In this document: positions 31,694 to 39,201 of the stretch, piece by piece
Layout of the letters: each line of letters opens with the position of its first letter
Numbering within the stretch: position 1 is the stretch's first letter
NCBI RefSeq assembly: GCF_024171885.1
Contig: NZ_JAMTCP010000010.1
Span: 101,868-156,331 of the forward strand
Source: Streptoalloteichus tenebrarius
GTDB lineage: Bacteria; Actinomycetota; Actinomycetes; Mycobacteriales; Pseudonocardiaceae
DNA: 54,464 bases
Reading direction: 5' to 3'
The notes under the pieces: model-generated
Told to the model about the DNA's origin: nothing
The model's input: the letters and a program-made list of their open reading frames with translations, nothing else
Database searches by the model: none
Position numbers and translations under genes: made by a program

Positions 31694-31733
31694 GGAGATC
31701 AACGGAGATCGACGGAGATCGACGGAGATCGTT
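31694..31733. repeat. Four 10-bp tandem repeats
   Basis: GGAGATCAAC, GGAGATCGAC, GGAGATCGAC, GGAGATCGTT, ending 16 bp before the ATG of the next gene. Each unit has a GGAG ribosome-binding-like core. Confidence 0.85.
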
Positions 31734-31749
31734 CGGCGACGGGAGAGTC

Positions 31750-32337
31750 ATGACCAAGGCGACGACGGAGCGGGGCGGGACGACACCCGCGCCGCGATGG
31801 GCGGTGTGGGCCGCGTACGCCGTGCCCCTCTGTGTCCTGCCCTCGGCGGTCTGGCGCACGACCGAGGCGTTCAACGGTGACACCAGCATGGCGGACGAGG
31901 GGTGGTACCTCCTGCTGCTCTCCGCGCTGTCCCTGGGGTTCGCGATGCTCACACCCGGTCTCGTCCACCGGTGGGGCGAGCGGGTGCCGGAGTGGGTGCC
32001 CGGCGTCGGGGGTCGCGTCATCCCTGCCCGGCTGGTCGTGACCACCGCCGTGGTGGGCGCGTCGCTGGTCCTCGCGCTCTGCCTGTACGGCGTGCTCAAC
32101 ACCGTCTTCCGCTTCGTGGACCGGGCTCCGGTGCTGGTCGGCCCGGCCGACGCCGTCCGGCAACCTCCCGGTTGGGACGTCGGTCTGCTCTACCTCCCCA
32201 TCCTGGCGTGGGGTCCGATCGTCCTGGTGCTGGCCGCCGCCTACCGGAGGCGGCGCACGACGGCCTCCGGGATGTCGGGGCCGGCCGCGCCCGGCGCGGC
32301 GGGGCGCCTCAGGTTCGTGTCCTCTTTGGACGAATGA
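31750..32337 (+). CDS. Hypothetical membrane protein
   Basis: 195 aa from ATG 31750 with GGGAGAG upstream. Four hydrophobic segments: residues ~18-36 (AVWAAYAVPLCVLPSAVW), ~52-70 (WYLLLLSALSLGFAML), ~93-117 (LVVTTAVVGASLVLALCLYGVL) and ~148-168 (VGLLYLPILAWGPIVLVLAAAY), then a basic, Gly/Ala-rich tail. Family not recognised. It follows the DUF418 terminator, so it is a separate transcription unit. Confidence 0.7.
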   Translation: MTKATTERGGTTPAPRWAVWAAYAVPLCVLPSAVWRTTEAFNGDTSMADEGWYLLLLSALSLGFAMLTPGLVHRWGERVPEWVPGVGGRVIPARLVVTTAVVGASLVLALCLYGVLNTVFRFVDRAPVLVGPADAVRQPPGWDVGLLYLPILAWGPIVLVLAAAYRRRRTTASGMSGPAAPGAAGRLRFVSSLDE

Positions 32338-32639
32338 GATGGGTGATCGCGCCCGCGGCGAGCTGCCCGGCGTCATCGGCCATCTCGCCGAGCACGACCG
32401 CAATGCCCAGGCCGTCCTCGGCCAGTCGCATCCACGCCGGTGTCATCAGGGATCGATCGCGGCGGTGCGGCGCTGGGCGCGGCTCGATCCTCGTGGATTG
32501 GGAAGTCCATCGCGCCCCTTGAACTGGGATGCCGCGCTGGCAACCGGAACCCGAGCGCAGAAGGCGAGCGTTCCGCTGTCCAGGTGATCTTGCGGCGAAC
32601 GTCCCTCCTTCTGTCGGTGGGGATCGCGAAGCTCGCCCC
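32338..32639. other. Spacer before the deaminase toxin locus
   Basis: No supported gene. A minus-strand frame here reads TPAWMRLAEDGLGIAVVLGE, which looks protein-like but is short and has no recognisable family; it may be a remnant of a neighbouring gene. The region is a plausible promoter for the toxin gene. Confidence 0.35.
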
Positions 32640-33173
32640 GTGTCCGCCATCGAGGAGGTCGCCGCCGCTGTTCGCGCCATCGCCGACCGCCTCCCCGAGC
32701 AGGAGATCGCGATCGCGGTGGACGCCCTCCAGGACTGCCACACCGTGTTCGCGGCGGTCATGGAGGGGAGCTGGGCCGAGGAACCCGCCCTGGTCTCCAC
32801 CTGGCTCGCCTCCGCCCTCCACCAACTGGCGGAGGTCACCCAGCTCCTCGCCGAACTCCGCGCGAGACTCAACCACCTCGCCGACAACCTGGCCGCCCCA
32901 CCACACCGGCAACCCTGGCGCCCGCACCACCACCAGCCCCAGCGCCCGCACCCGCGCCAGCAGCGCAGCGCCCCTTCCCCGTGGACCGCGAGTGGGGACA
33001 ACGAGACCGTGCCGCACTGCCCGTTCGCAGGGATGAGCATGGCCCCACCCACGGCCGCTACATCGACTCCGACGGCATCGACCACCCGGTCCGATCAGGC
33101 GCGGAGGAGGACGGGCTGGACAAGGACCTCGCCCGGTACATGGTGGAGGCCGGTCTCGTGCCGCCCGACATGA
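32640..33173 (+). pseudogene. N-terminal part of a SCP1.201-like deaminase toxin, separated from its catalytic domain by a frameshift
   Basis: From GTG 32640 this frame encodes a genuine-looking helical domain of about 80 residues (VSAIEEVAAAVRAIADRLPE, later WLASALHQLAEVTQLLAELR and LNHLADNLAAPP). It then loses sense near 32895 and runs to a stop at 33173 as Arg/Thr/Pro nonsense. In related actinobacterial toxins this helical N-terminus, probably a secretion or trafficking domain, is joined through a Pro/Ala linker to the deaminase. Here the linker and deaminase continue in the -1 frame, readable from about 32882. A one-base indel, a sequencing error or programmed -1 slippage near GCCGCCCCACCACACC would each explain it. 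Confidence 0.7.
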
Positions 33174-33391
33174 CCAGGCCAGGAGCCGCCACGCACGTGG
33201 AGCTGAAGGTGGCGTACCGGATGCGCACCAGCGGCAGCCAGCACGTCGAGCTAGCGATCAACAACAACGTCGACACCAAGAAATACGGATGCCATCGCCT
33301 ATTACCGTACGTGCTCGCCCCGGGACAGACCTTGGTCATCCACGACCCGCGCGGGACCCACGTCTACGAAGGGAAGGGCAGGCGCACATGA
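32981..33391 (+). CDS. SCP1.201-like (DddA-type) deaminase domain
   Basis: 136 aa counted from GTG 32981, but the frame is open further upstream through a Pro/Ala linker (LAPAPPPAPAPAPAPAAQRP) without its own good start, so this is probably the 3' part of the toxin gene. Family features: GRYIDSDGIDHPVRSG, the HVE catalytic motif (H72, E74) in THVELKVAYRMRTSG, AINNN, and GCHRLLPYVLAPGQTLVI with Cys104. Relatives such as DddA deaminate cytosine in DNA and act as interbacterial toxins. The first zinc Cys of the usual pair is Asp98 here. The stop overlaps the start of the immunity gene. Confidence 0.8.
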   Translation: MDREWGQRDRAALPVRRDEHGPTHGRYIDSDGIDHPVRSGAEEDGLDKDLARYMVEAGLVPPDMTRPGAATHVELKVAYRMRTSGSQHVELAINNNVDTKKYGCHRLLPYVLAPGQTLVIHDPRGTHVYEGKGRRT

Positions 33392-33837
33392 CGTACACCC
33401 TGGAGTTCGGCCTCCAAGCCGAAGCCGACGACGCGACGATCACCGCCCGGACCGCGGAGGAGGTGGACGCCGCGCTCGACCGCGTCGTCGCCGCCGCCGG
33501 TACCTACGATCACAACCCGACCGTGCACGTCGTGGAGCGCCCGACCTTCGGCCCCGCCGAGATCCCCGACCACGGTCTGAAGATCGACATCGCCCACGGG
33601 GCCGAGGTGGCGGCGTTGGCGTACTTCGGCCCGGGGGGTGGCGGCCCCTCGATGACGCTGTCCACTCCACCACTGGCGAACTCCCGCTCCCTGTACCGGG
33701 ACATCGACTCCGCCACCCCGTTCCCCGCCAACGCGGCCATCACCCTCGACCAGCTCCGGGCCGCCGTCCACGAGTTCCACGAGTCCGGTGGGCTCCGGCC
33801 GACATGCGTGGACTGGCAGCCAGCCGACGGATGGTGA
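33388..33837 (+). CDS. Imm1-family immunity protein
   Basis: 149 aa from ATG 33388, in a 4-bp ATGA overlap with the deaminase frame. It begins YTLEFGLQAEADDATITART, has a GPGGGGPSMTLSTPP strand, and ends AAITLDQLRAAVHEFHESGG with RPTCVDWQ. This arrangement is typical of Imm1 proteins paired with SCP1.201 deaminases in actinobacteria. It would neutralise the toxin by direct binding in the cytoplasm. The gene is intact although the toxin gene looks broken. Confidence 0.8.
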   Translation: MTYTLEFGLQAEADDATITARTAEEVDAALDRVVAAAGTYDHNPTVHVVERPTFGPAEIPDHGLKIDIAHGAEVAALAYFGPGGGGPSMTLSTPPLANSRSLYRDIDSATPFPANAAITLDQLRAAVHEFHESGGLRPTCVDWQPADGW

Positions 33838-34038
33838 CGGCACAGATCTTCGGAGGGCGCATCCTGAGCCGAGATCGCGAGTGCCGGGGACGATCGGAGT
33901 TCGGGTGGGGGCAACCAGGCTGTTCGGCTCATTGCCGGGGGTGAGTCCGAGGAAGTTCGGCTCGTCGCGCAGTCTTCCCGGCATAGCCGGGCGGGCGGGT
34001 CGGCGAAGCCGCCGAAAGGGCCGGGGCCGGGCGGGGGA

Positions 34039-34356
34039 TCAGCCGAGCAGGACGTACCCGACGCCGACGAGGCCCACGAGCACGGCCAGCGCGGTGGCCG
34101 CGGCCGGCAGCCTGGCGTCCGGGAGCGGGCGCTCGGCGTGCAGCCGCCGCCGGCCCCGGCGGTAACGGCCCCACACGAGCACGCCGAGCACCGGGGCGAG
34201 GGGCAGCGTGACCACGGCGGAGACCACGGCCACGACCACGTTGTGGTTGGCGGTGAACCGCACCGCGACGAGCACGACGACGAGGAACGCCAGGCACGTC
34301 CTGACCCACGCCAGCGCGGTGCGCTCGGGCTGGAGCCCGGGGTCCCACGGGCTCAT
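34039..34356 (-). CDS. DUF202 membrane protein
   Basis: 105 aa from ATG 34356, overlapping the stop of the upstream DUF202 gene by 4 bp. Starts DPGLQPERTALAWVRTCLAF, the DUF202 motif (PERTxLAWxRT), followed by three membrane helices. Function unknown. It forms a translationally coupled pair with a related but distinct DUF202 protein. Confidence 0.88.
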   Translation of the reverse strand: MSPWDPGLQPERTALAWVRTCLAFLVVVLVAVRFTANHNVVVAVVSAVVTLPLAPVLGVLVWGRYRRGRRRLHAERPLPDARLPAAATALAVLVGLVGVGYVLLG

Positions 34357-34724
34357 CGCGCCACCATGAGGAGGACGGAGACGGTCCCGGCGAGCACCAC
34401 GCACAGGCTGAGCACCGCGGCCAGCCGGGGCGCGGGCAGGGGGAGGCCGGCGCGCATCGCCCGTTCGGTCGTCATCCAGCGGACGAAGGCGCTGCCCGCC
34501 GTCAGGATCCCCACGACGAGCAGGCCGAGCGCGAGCGCCGACTGCGGCACCCCCTCGAACGGCCGCGCCGCCTCCACGGCGATGCCGCCGGCCATCAACG
34601 CCAGCGAGGTCCGCAGCCAGGCGAGGAACGTTCGCTCGTTGGCCAGGCTGAACCGGGGGTCGGGCTCCTCCCCGACCCCGTAGACCCGTCGTGGCCAGCG
34701 CGTCCGTTCCCGCCCGTCGTCCAC
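34353..34724 (-). CDS. YidH/DUF202 membrane protein
   Basis: 123 aa from GTG 34724, chosen because TACCGT lies 7 nt upstream (leaderless pattern); a GTG at 34775 would add 17 residues. FSLANERTFLAWLRTSLALMAGG is the family motif, with three helices. YidH-type proteins average about 115-125 aa, matching this start. First gene of the coupled DUF202 pair. Confidence 0.85.
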   Translation of the reverse strand: MDDGRERTRWPRRVYGVGEEPDPRFSLANERTFLAWLRTSLALMAGGIAVEAARPFEGVPQSALALGLLVVGILTAGSAFVRWMTTERAMRAGLPLPAPRLAAVLSLCVVLAGTVSVLLMVAR

Positions 34725-34818
34725 TCCAGCGACGGTAGTCCTGGCAGGGGAGCCGCCGACCGAGGAGTGTGTCACTCGGCCCGGCGAGCACCGTGAGGGC
34801 GGCGGGGCGCCGAGGTCA

Positions 34819-35775
34819 TCACCCCACGAGTCGCCGCCACACCTCGCGGTCGCGCTCCGGCGTCCAGATCTCCGGGTGCTCCTCGCCGGTCAGCTCCTCC
34901 CACGCCCGCGTCACGTCGAACGGCAGGACGTGCGAGTAGATCGGCATCCGCCCGTAGGTGGGGGTGAGGGCGTTGTCGGCGGCCCGGAACGCCTCCTCCA
35001 GCCTCCCGCCGGTGCGCACGACGGCGGTGACGCAGCCGAGCAGCGTGGTCAGGAAGTCGTGGGTCAGCCGGAACGCCGCCTCGACTGCCTCCCGGCCCCT
35101 CGCCACCTCGCCCCTGCCCCCGACCAGGACCTCCGCGCCGAGGTCGTCCAGCGCGTCCAGCGTCCGCAGCCAGTCGTGGTGGTAGGCGTCCCCGGTGTAG
35201 AGCGCGGCCCTGGTCTCCACCAGGTCGCCGGCGAACAGCACCCGCTGCCGGGGCAGCCACGCGACCACGTCGCCGGCCGTGTGGCCCCGCCCGAACCAGG
35301 CCAGCTCCAGCGCGCCCCGGTCGCCGCCCAGGTCCAGGCACACGCGGTCGGTGAAGGTCAGGGTCGGCCAGGTCAGCCCGGGGATGGACTCGTGGCCCTG
35401 GAACAGCCGGGGCATCCGTCCCAGCTCGCTGGCCCAGTCCTGCTCTCCCCGCTCGGCGATCAGCCGGCGCGTGGCGGCGTGGGCGACGACGATCTCCGCG
35501 TCGAACGCCTCCGCGCCCAGCGCGCGGACCGCGTGGTAGTGCGACAGCACGAGATAGCGCACGGGTTTGCCGGTGTGCTCCCTGAGCCGGCCCAGCCACC
35601 GCTCGGCCATCAGGGGCGTCGCCCGCGCGTCGAAACAGACCAGGAAGTCCTCGCCCTCGATCGCGCCCACGTTCGGGTCACCCTCGGCGGTGAGCGCGTA
35701 CACCCCGTCGGCGAGGACCTCGAACGTCTCGGTCCGCTCGGCGAGGTCGGCGGACGAGGCGAACGGCGTGGCCAT
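34819..35775 (-). CDS. MBL-fold metallo-hydrolase-like protein with altered metal motif
   Basis: 318 aa from ATG 35775 with GGAGGAGGG upstream. The fold is clear: GVYALTAEGDPNVGAIEGEDFLVCFDA, VLSHYHAVRALGAEAF, GRGHTAGDVVAWLP and LFAGDLVETRAALYTGDAYHHDW. The usual HxHxDH metal motif reads HYHAVR, so the Asp and third His are replaced by Val and Arg, while GHTAGD and AGD are kept. I recall the same HYHAVR variant in other members, so it may be a subfamily with one metal. Substrate unknown. Confidence 0.85.
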   Translation of the reverse strand: MATPFASSADLAERTETFEVLADGVYALTAEGDPNVGAIEGEDFLVCFDARATPLMAERWLGRLREHTGKPVRYLVLSHYHAVRALGAEAFDAEIVVAHAATRRLIAERGEQDWASELGRMPRLFQGHESIPGLTWPTLTFTDRVCLDLGGDRGALELAWFGRGHTAGDVVAWLPRQRVLFAGDLVETRAALYTGDAYHHDWLRTLDALDDLGAEVLVGGRGEVARGREAVEAAFRLTHDFLTTLLGCVTAVVRTGGRLEEAFRAADNALTPTYGRMPIYSHVLPFDVTRAWEELTGEEHPEIWTPERDREVWRRLVG

Positions 35776-35935
35776 GGTCCCTCCTCCTCCCGGTCGCCCC
35801 GGACGGCGGCGACGGCGTCTCCACTCTCCTGCCGCGGGGCCGCGCGGGCGATCCGTGAGGTGGGGAAGCCGCCGTGGGGGTGACGCGGGTCCGGCTGTCG
35901 CCGAAGCCCGTCCCGTCGTCACCCCGCGGCCCCCC

Positions 35936-37540
35936 TCACTCCGCGCGGTCGAGGAGCTGGCAGATCACGCGGTGCAGCGTCGCGGTCGGGTCCGGCACCT
36001 CGACGGCGCTGCGCCACGCGACCACGCCGTCCGGTCGGACGAGGCTGGCCCCGCCGTCGCCGATGCCGTAGGCCTCGACGAGCCGGTCCTCGGGGTCGGT
36101 GAGCTGCCCGTCGAGCCCGACGGCGCGCAGCGGCACGCGGAGCCGGTCAGCGACGTGCCGGGCCGCCTCGTGCCACAGGCCGCCGGCGTGCCCGGTGAGC
36201 AGGACCCAGTCCGTGCCGAAGAGGTCCACAGTGGACACTGTCTCCCCCGACCTGGACAGCGCGACGTGCGGCGCGCGGAAGCCGGGGCGCCCGCTCGGCT
36301 TGCTCGCGCTCTCCACCGGCGCGCCGTCGTCCTCCCCGGGCTCGGCCAGCACCGCCGAGGACCGGTACCGGAACCCGAGCACCATGTCGACCGGGTCGAT
36401 CTCCTCCGGAAGCTGCCCGTCCAGCAGGTGCGGCGCCATGCGGAAGGCGGCGTTGCGCAGCGACTGGCCCACCACCATCTCCGCGAACGGCCGGCGTTCG
36501 GCGTCGTAGCTGTCCAGCAGGCCGGGGCCGGCCACCCCGTCGAGCACGGCCGCGAGCTTCCACGCGAGGTCGAACCCGTCCTGCACGGCGGTGTTGCCGC
36601 CGAGCCCGCCCGTCGGCGGCGTCACCTTGGCGGCGTCGCCGGCCAGCAGCACGCGTCCGACGCGGAACCGGTCGGCCACCCGGGCCGCCATCTCCCACGG
36701 GCCGTGGCTGAGGAACCGGGGGCGCAGGGTGGGTGAGTCCATCGCGACCCGGAGCAGCTCGGTGAGCCGCTCCTCGGTGAAGTCCTCTGGCGACTCGCCC
36801 CGGTCGGGGTGGTACTCGACGGAGAACACGTGCCGGCCCCTGTCGCCGGCCGGGGTGGCCAGGGCCGCGATGAACTCGGGGTGCTGGAGGTAGTACAGGA
36901 CCTGCTCGCCCGGGTCGGCGATCTGTCCCAGGTCCGCCTCGAACAGGGTGCTGATGTTGTACGTCAACGTCCCGGCGCCGTGCGTGCCGACGCCCAGCCG
37001 CTCGCGGACCTGGCTCCGGTTGCCGTCCGCACCGACGAGGTAGTCGGCGCGGACCCGCTCCTCCTCGCCGGTCGCGCGGTCGCGCAGCACGGCGGTGACG
37101 CCGTCCTCGTCCTGCGCGAACTCCACCAGCTCGGTGTGGAACCGCACGGTCGCGCCGAGTTCCCCGGCGCGGCGCAGCAGCAGGGCCTCCATGCGCTCCT
37201 GGCCGGCCAGCCCCCAGCTCGCGGGGCTGAGGTGGCTGGTGTCGGGCGTCGTGCCCTCCACGATCGAGTGAAGCACGGGGCCGTGGACGCTCTGGGCGAC
37301 CACGATCCGCAGTCGGCCGTCCATGACCGGGCTCGCCTCGTGGACGGCCTCCTCCAGCCCGACCCAGCGCAGCAGTTCCATCGTCCGCGCGTTCTGGCCG
37401 ATCGCCCTGGGATGTGGTGACGCGCCGGCGCGGCGCTCGACGACCAACGCCGGCACCCCGCGCGCGGCCAGGAAACACGCGGTGGACGCGCCGGCCAGTC
37501 CGGCGCCGACCACCAGCACCGGGACACGGATGTCGTGCAT
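35936..37540 (-). CDS. FAD-dependent aromatic hydroxylase (class A, TcmG/PgaE-like)
   Basis: 534 aa from ATG 37540, which has GGAGGGGG upstream; 13 codons of the longer frame are dropped. The FAD-binding GAGLAGASTACFLA is near the N-terminus. DYLVGADGNRSQVRERLG is the DG motif, and GRVLLAGDAAKVTPPTGG with LGGNTAVQDGFDLAWKLA is the GD motif. The C-terminal ~130 residues form the thioredoxin-like domain, ending ASLVRPDGVVAWR. It hydroxylates aromatic rings with NAD(P)H and O2. Homologues act in polyketide tailoring or drug breakdown. A palindrome over its promoter suggests MarR-type control. Confidence 0.92.
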   Translation of the reverse strand: MHDIRVPVLVVGAGLAGASTACFLAARGVPALVVERRAGASPHPRAIGQNARTMELLRWVGLEEAVHEASPVMDGRLRIVVAQSVHGPVLHSIVEGTTPDTSHLSPASWGLAGQERMEALLLRRAGELGATVRFHTELVEFAQDEDGVTAVLRDRATGEEERVRADYLVGADGNRSQVRERLGVGTHGAGTLTYNISTLFEADLGQIADPGEQVLYYLQHPEFIAALATPAGDRGRHVFSVEYHPDRGESPEDFTEERLTELLRVAMDSPTLRPRFLSHGPWEMAARVADRFRVGRVLLAGDAAKVTPPTGGLGGNTAVQDGFDLAWKLAAVLDGVAGPGLLDSYDAERRPFAEMVVGQSLRNAAFRMAPHLLDGQLPEEIDPVDMVLGFRYRSSAVLAEPGEDDGAPVESASKPSGRPGFRAPHVALSRSGETVSTVDLFGTDWVLLTGHAGGLWHEAARHVADRLRVPLRAVGLDGQLTDPEDRLVEAYGIGDGGASLVRPDGVVAWRSAVEVPDPTATLHRVICQLLDRAE

Positions 37541-37580
37541 GACCCCCTCCGTTCCGGGACCAAGTCCCTCGTTCGTCAAC

Positions 37581-37599
37581 TATCTTGATGGCCAAGATA
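37581..37599. promoter_or_regulatory. MarR-type operator palindrome
   Basis: TATCTTG-atggc-CAAGATA, a perfect 7-bp inverted repeat 41 bp upstream of the hydroxylase start, in a locally AT-rich patch. The ATCTTGA/TCAAGAT type is common for MarR regulators. Confidence 0.6.
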
Positions 37600-37704
37600 C
37601 ATGGAAGTCAAGAGTGATGCCGGCGGCAGGCCCCCGGATCGGCGCGGTTCCGCGCCGTTGTCTGGATGAACCCCGCGTGCCGAACGGGTGGACTTGGCGG
37701 CGCG

Positions 37705-37722
37705 GGCGGCGCTTGCGCCGCC
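37705..37722. other. Hairpin upstream of the MpaB-family gene
   Basis: GGCGGCGC-tt-GCGCCGCC, a perfect 8-bp stem about 26 bp before the MpaB-family start, between two divergent genes. Confidence 0.5.
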
Positions 37723-37747
37723 GATCTGAGATCCTTTGACTCTTGTT

Positions 37748-38617
37748 GTGCGTCAAGGACTCGCGACGACGGAGGCGGTCGAGACGGGGCTGTTCGGGCC
37801 GCGTTCGGTGACCTGGCAACTGCACGCCGACCCCGCCATGTGGGTGGCCGGGATCTGTTCGCTGTACCTCCAGGCACTGCATCCCCTGGCGGTGGCGGGG
37901 GTGGTGCAGAACTCGAACTTCCGCAGAGACCCGTTCGGCCGACTCTTCCGGACAGCCGCCTACGTCGGCGTCATCACCTACGGCACCACGGCCGAGGCCC
38001 ACCGGGCCGCCGCCAGGGTCAGGGCGGTCCACCGCGCCCTGCGCGCCGTCGATCCCCGCACCGGGCGGCGGTTCCGCATCGACGACCCCGAACTGCTGCT
38101 CTGGGTGCACTGCGCCGAGGTCTACTCGTTCCTCACGGTGGTGCGCAGGGCCGGATTCCGGCTCTCCGCCTCCCAGGCCGACCGGTACCTCGCCGAACAA
38201 CGCCGGTCCGCCGTGCTGGTCGGCCTGCGCGCCGACGAGGTGCCCGGCTCGGTGGCGGAGTTCGAGGAGTACTTCGCCAGGATGCGCCCCGAGCTGCGGC
38301 GCACGCCCGAGTCGGAGGTGATCTACGACTTCCTGCACCAGCCCCCGGTGCCCTGGTGGCTGGTCCCGCCCAGGGCCGTCGCCTACCAGCCGATCGGGCA
38401 CCTGGCCTACTCGCTGCTGCCGGACTGGGCGCTGGAGCTGCACGGCCACCAGCCGTTCCCCCGTGCCGTGGCCACTCTCGGCCTGCGGGCGGCCAGGGCG
38501 GCGGGCCTGGCCGTGCCGGAGTCGGTGCGGTGGCGGGTGGCGGACACGCACCTGCGCGGCGCGCTCGACCGGCTCGGCCGGTCGGCCTCGCCGTCCCGGG
38601 CGTTGCTCCCGGCCTGA
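37748..38617 (+). CDS. Oxygenase MpaB family (DUF2236) protein
   Basis: 289 aa from GTG 37748; a TTG at 37736 would add four residues. SVTWQLHADPAMWVAGICSLYLQALHP carries the first family motif, FRTAAYVGVITYGTT and LLWVHCAEVYSFL the next, with conserved His and Arg residues that relatives use for heme binding (latex-clearing and MpaB proteins). The C-terminal ~60 residues are helical. The reaction is unknown; members include heme oxygenases acting on polyprenyl chains. Divergent from the aromatic hydroxylase gene. Confidence 0.85.
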   Translation: MRQGLATTEAVETGLFGPRSVTWQLHADPAMWVAGICSLYLQALHPLAVAGVVQNSNFRRDPFGRLFRTAAYVGVITYGTTAEAHRAAARVRAVHRALRAVDPRTGRRFRIDDPELLLWVHCAEVYSFLTVVRRAGFRLSASQADRYLAEQRRSAVLVGLRADEVPGSVAEFEEYFARMRPELRRTPESEVIYDFLHQPPVPWWLVPPRAVAYQPIGHLAYSLLPDWALELHGHQPFPRAVATLGLRAARAAGLAVPESVRWRVADTHLRGALDRLGRSASPSRALLPA

Positions 38618-38783
38618 TCACCGCTCGCGCGCCCGGCACGGACGACACGGTCACGGACCGCGCGCACGGACACGGACGACATGGATGGCACGGACGGCAC
38701 GAATGACGCCGTGGCGGGCGGGTCACCGCCGTCGGAGCCGGGAACGCCGCGCGGGCTGGCCGTGATCGGGGCGGGTGTGATCG

Positions 38784-38801
38784 GGGCGGCCGACGCCGCC
38801 C
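38784..38801 (-). terminator. Possible terminator after cutA
   Basis: GGGCGGC-cgac-GCCGCCC, a 7-bp stem 4 bp beyond the cutA stop, also positioned to stop transcription from the convergent MpaB-family gene. Confidence 0.5.
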
Positions 38802-38805
38802 GGGG

Positions 38806-39123
38806 TCACGAGGTCTCGTCCGCCAACCAGGCCAGGTAGTCGGGGTTGCCGGTGATGACCGGGGTCACCAGGACCTCGGGCACCTCGTAGTCGTGGTGGG
38901 TGCGGACGTACTCCGTCAGGTCGGGCAGGCGCGCCGTGGTCGTCTTGACCACGCACTGCCACTCCTGGTCCACCTGGAGCTCGCCCTGCCACCGGTAGAC
39001 GCCGCGGATCGGACCGATGATCTGCACGCACGCGCCCAACCTGGCCTCGACGACGCCCCTGGCCAACTCCTCAGCGGCCTCGTAGGAGTCCGTCGTCGTC
39101 ACGACCTGGCAGTAGTCGGTCAC
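38806..39123 (-). CDS. cutA: CutA divalent-ion tolerance protein
   Basis: 105 aa from GTG 39123. It contains QVVTTTDSYEAAEELARGVV, RLGACVQIIGPIRGVYRWQGEL and HDYEVPEVLVTPVITGNPDYLAWL. These are the CutA1 core with the VYRWxG and YEVPE motifs. Members form very stable trimers; a role in copper tolerance was proposed in E. coli but remains uncertain. Confidence 0.93.
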   Translation of the reverse strand: MTDYCQVVTTTDSYEAAEELARGVVEARLGACVQIIGPIRGVYRWQGELQVDQEWQCVVKTTTARLPDLTEYVRTHHDYEVPEVLVTPVITGNPDYLAWLADETS

Positions 39124-39201
39124 CTCCGCACCTAACCACGGGCGCGGAGGCCCGGCCGCCGGTCGACGCGCGTTGTCGCCCGTCCGGCGGCCGGACCCAC
39201 C

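Noticed and set aside
32309-32445. Minus-strand peptide with a protein-like helix (MRLAEDGLGIAVVLGEMADD)
   Set aside because: Short, overlaps the end of a membrane-protein gene, has no clear start or family; kept only as a possible remnant.
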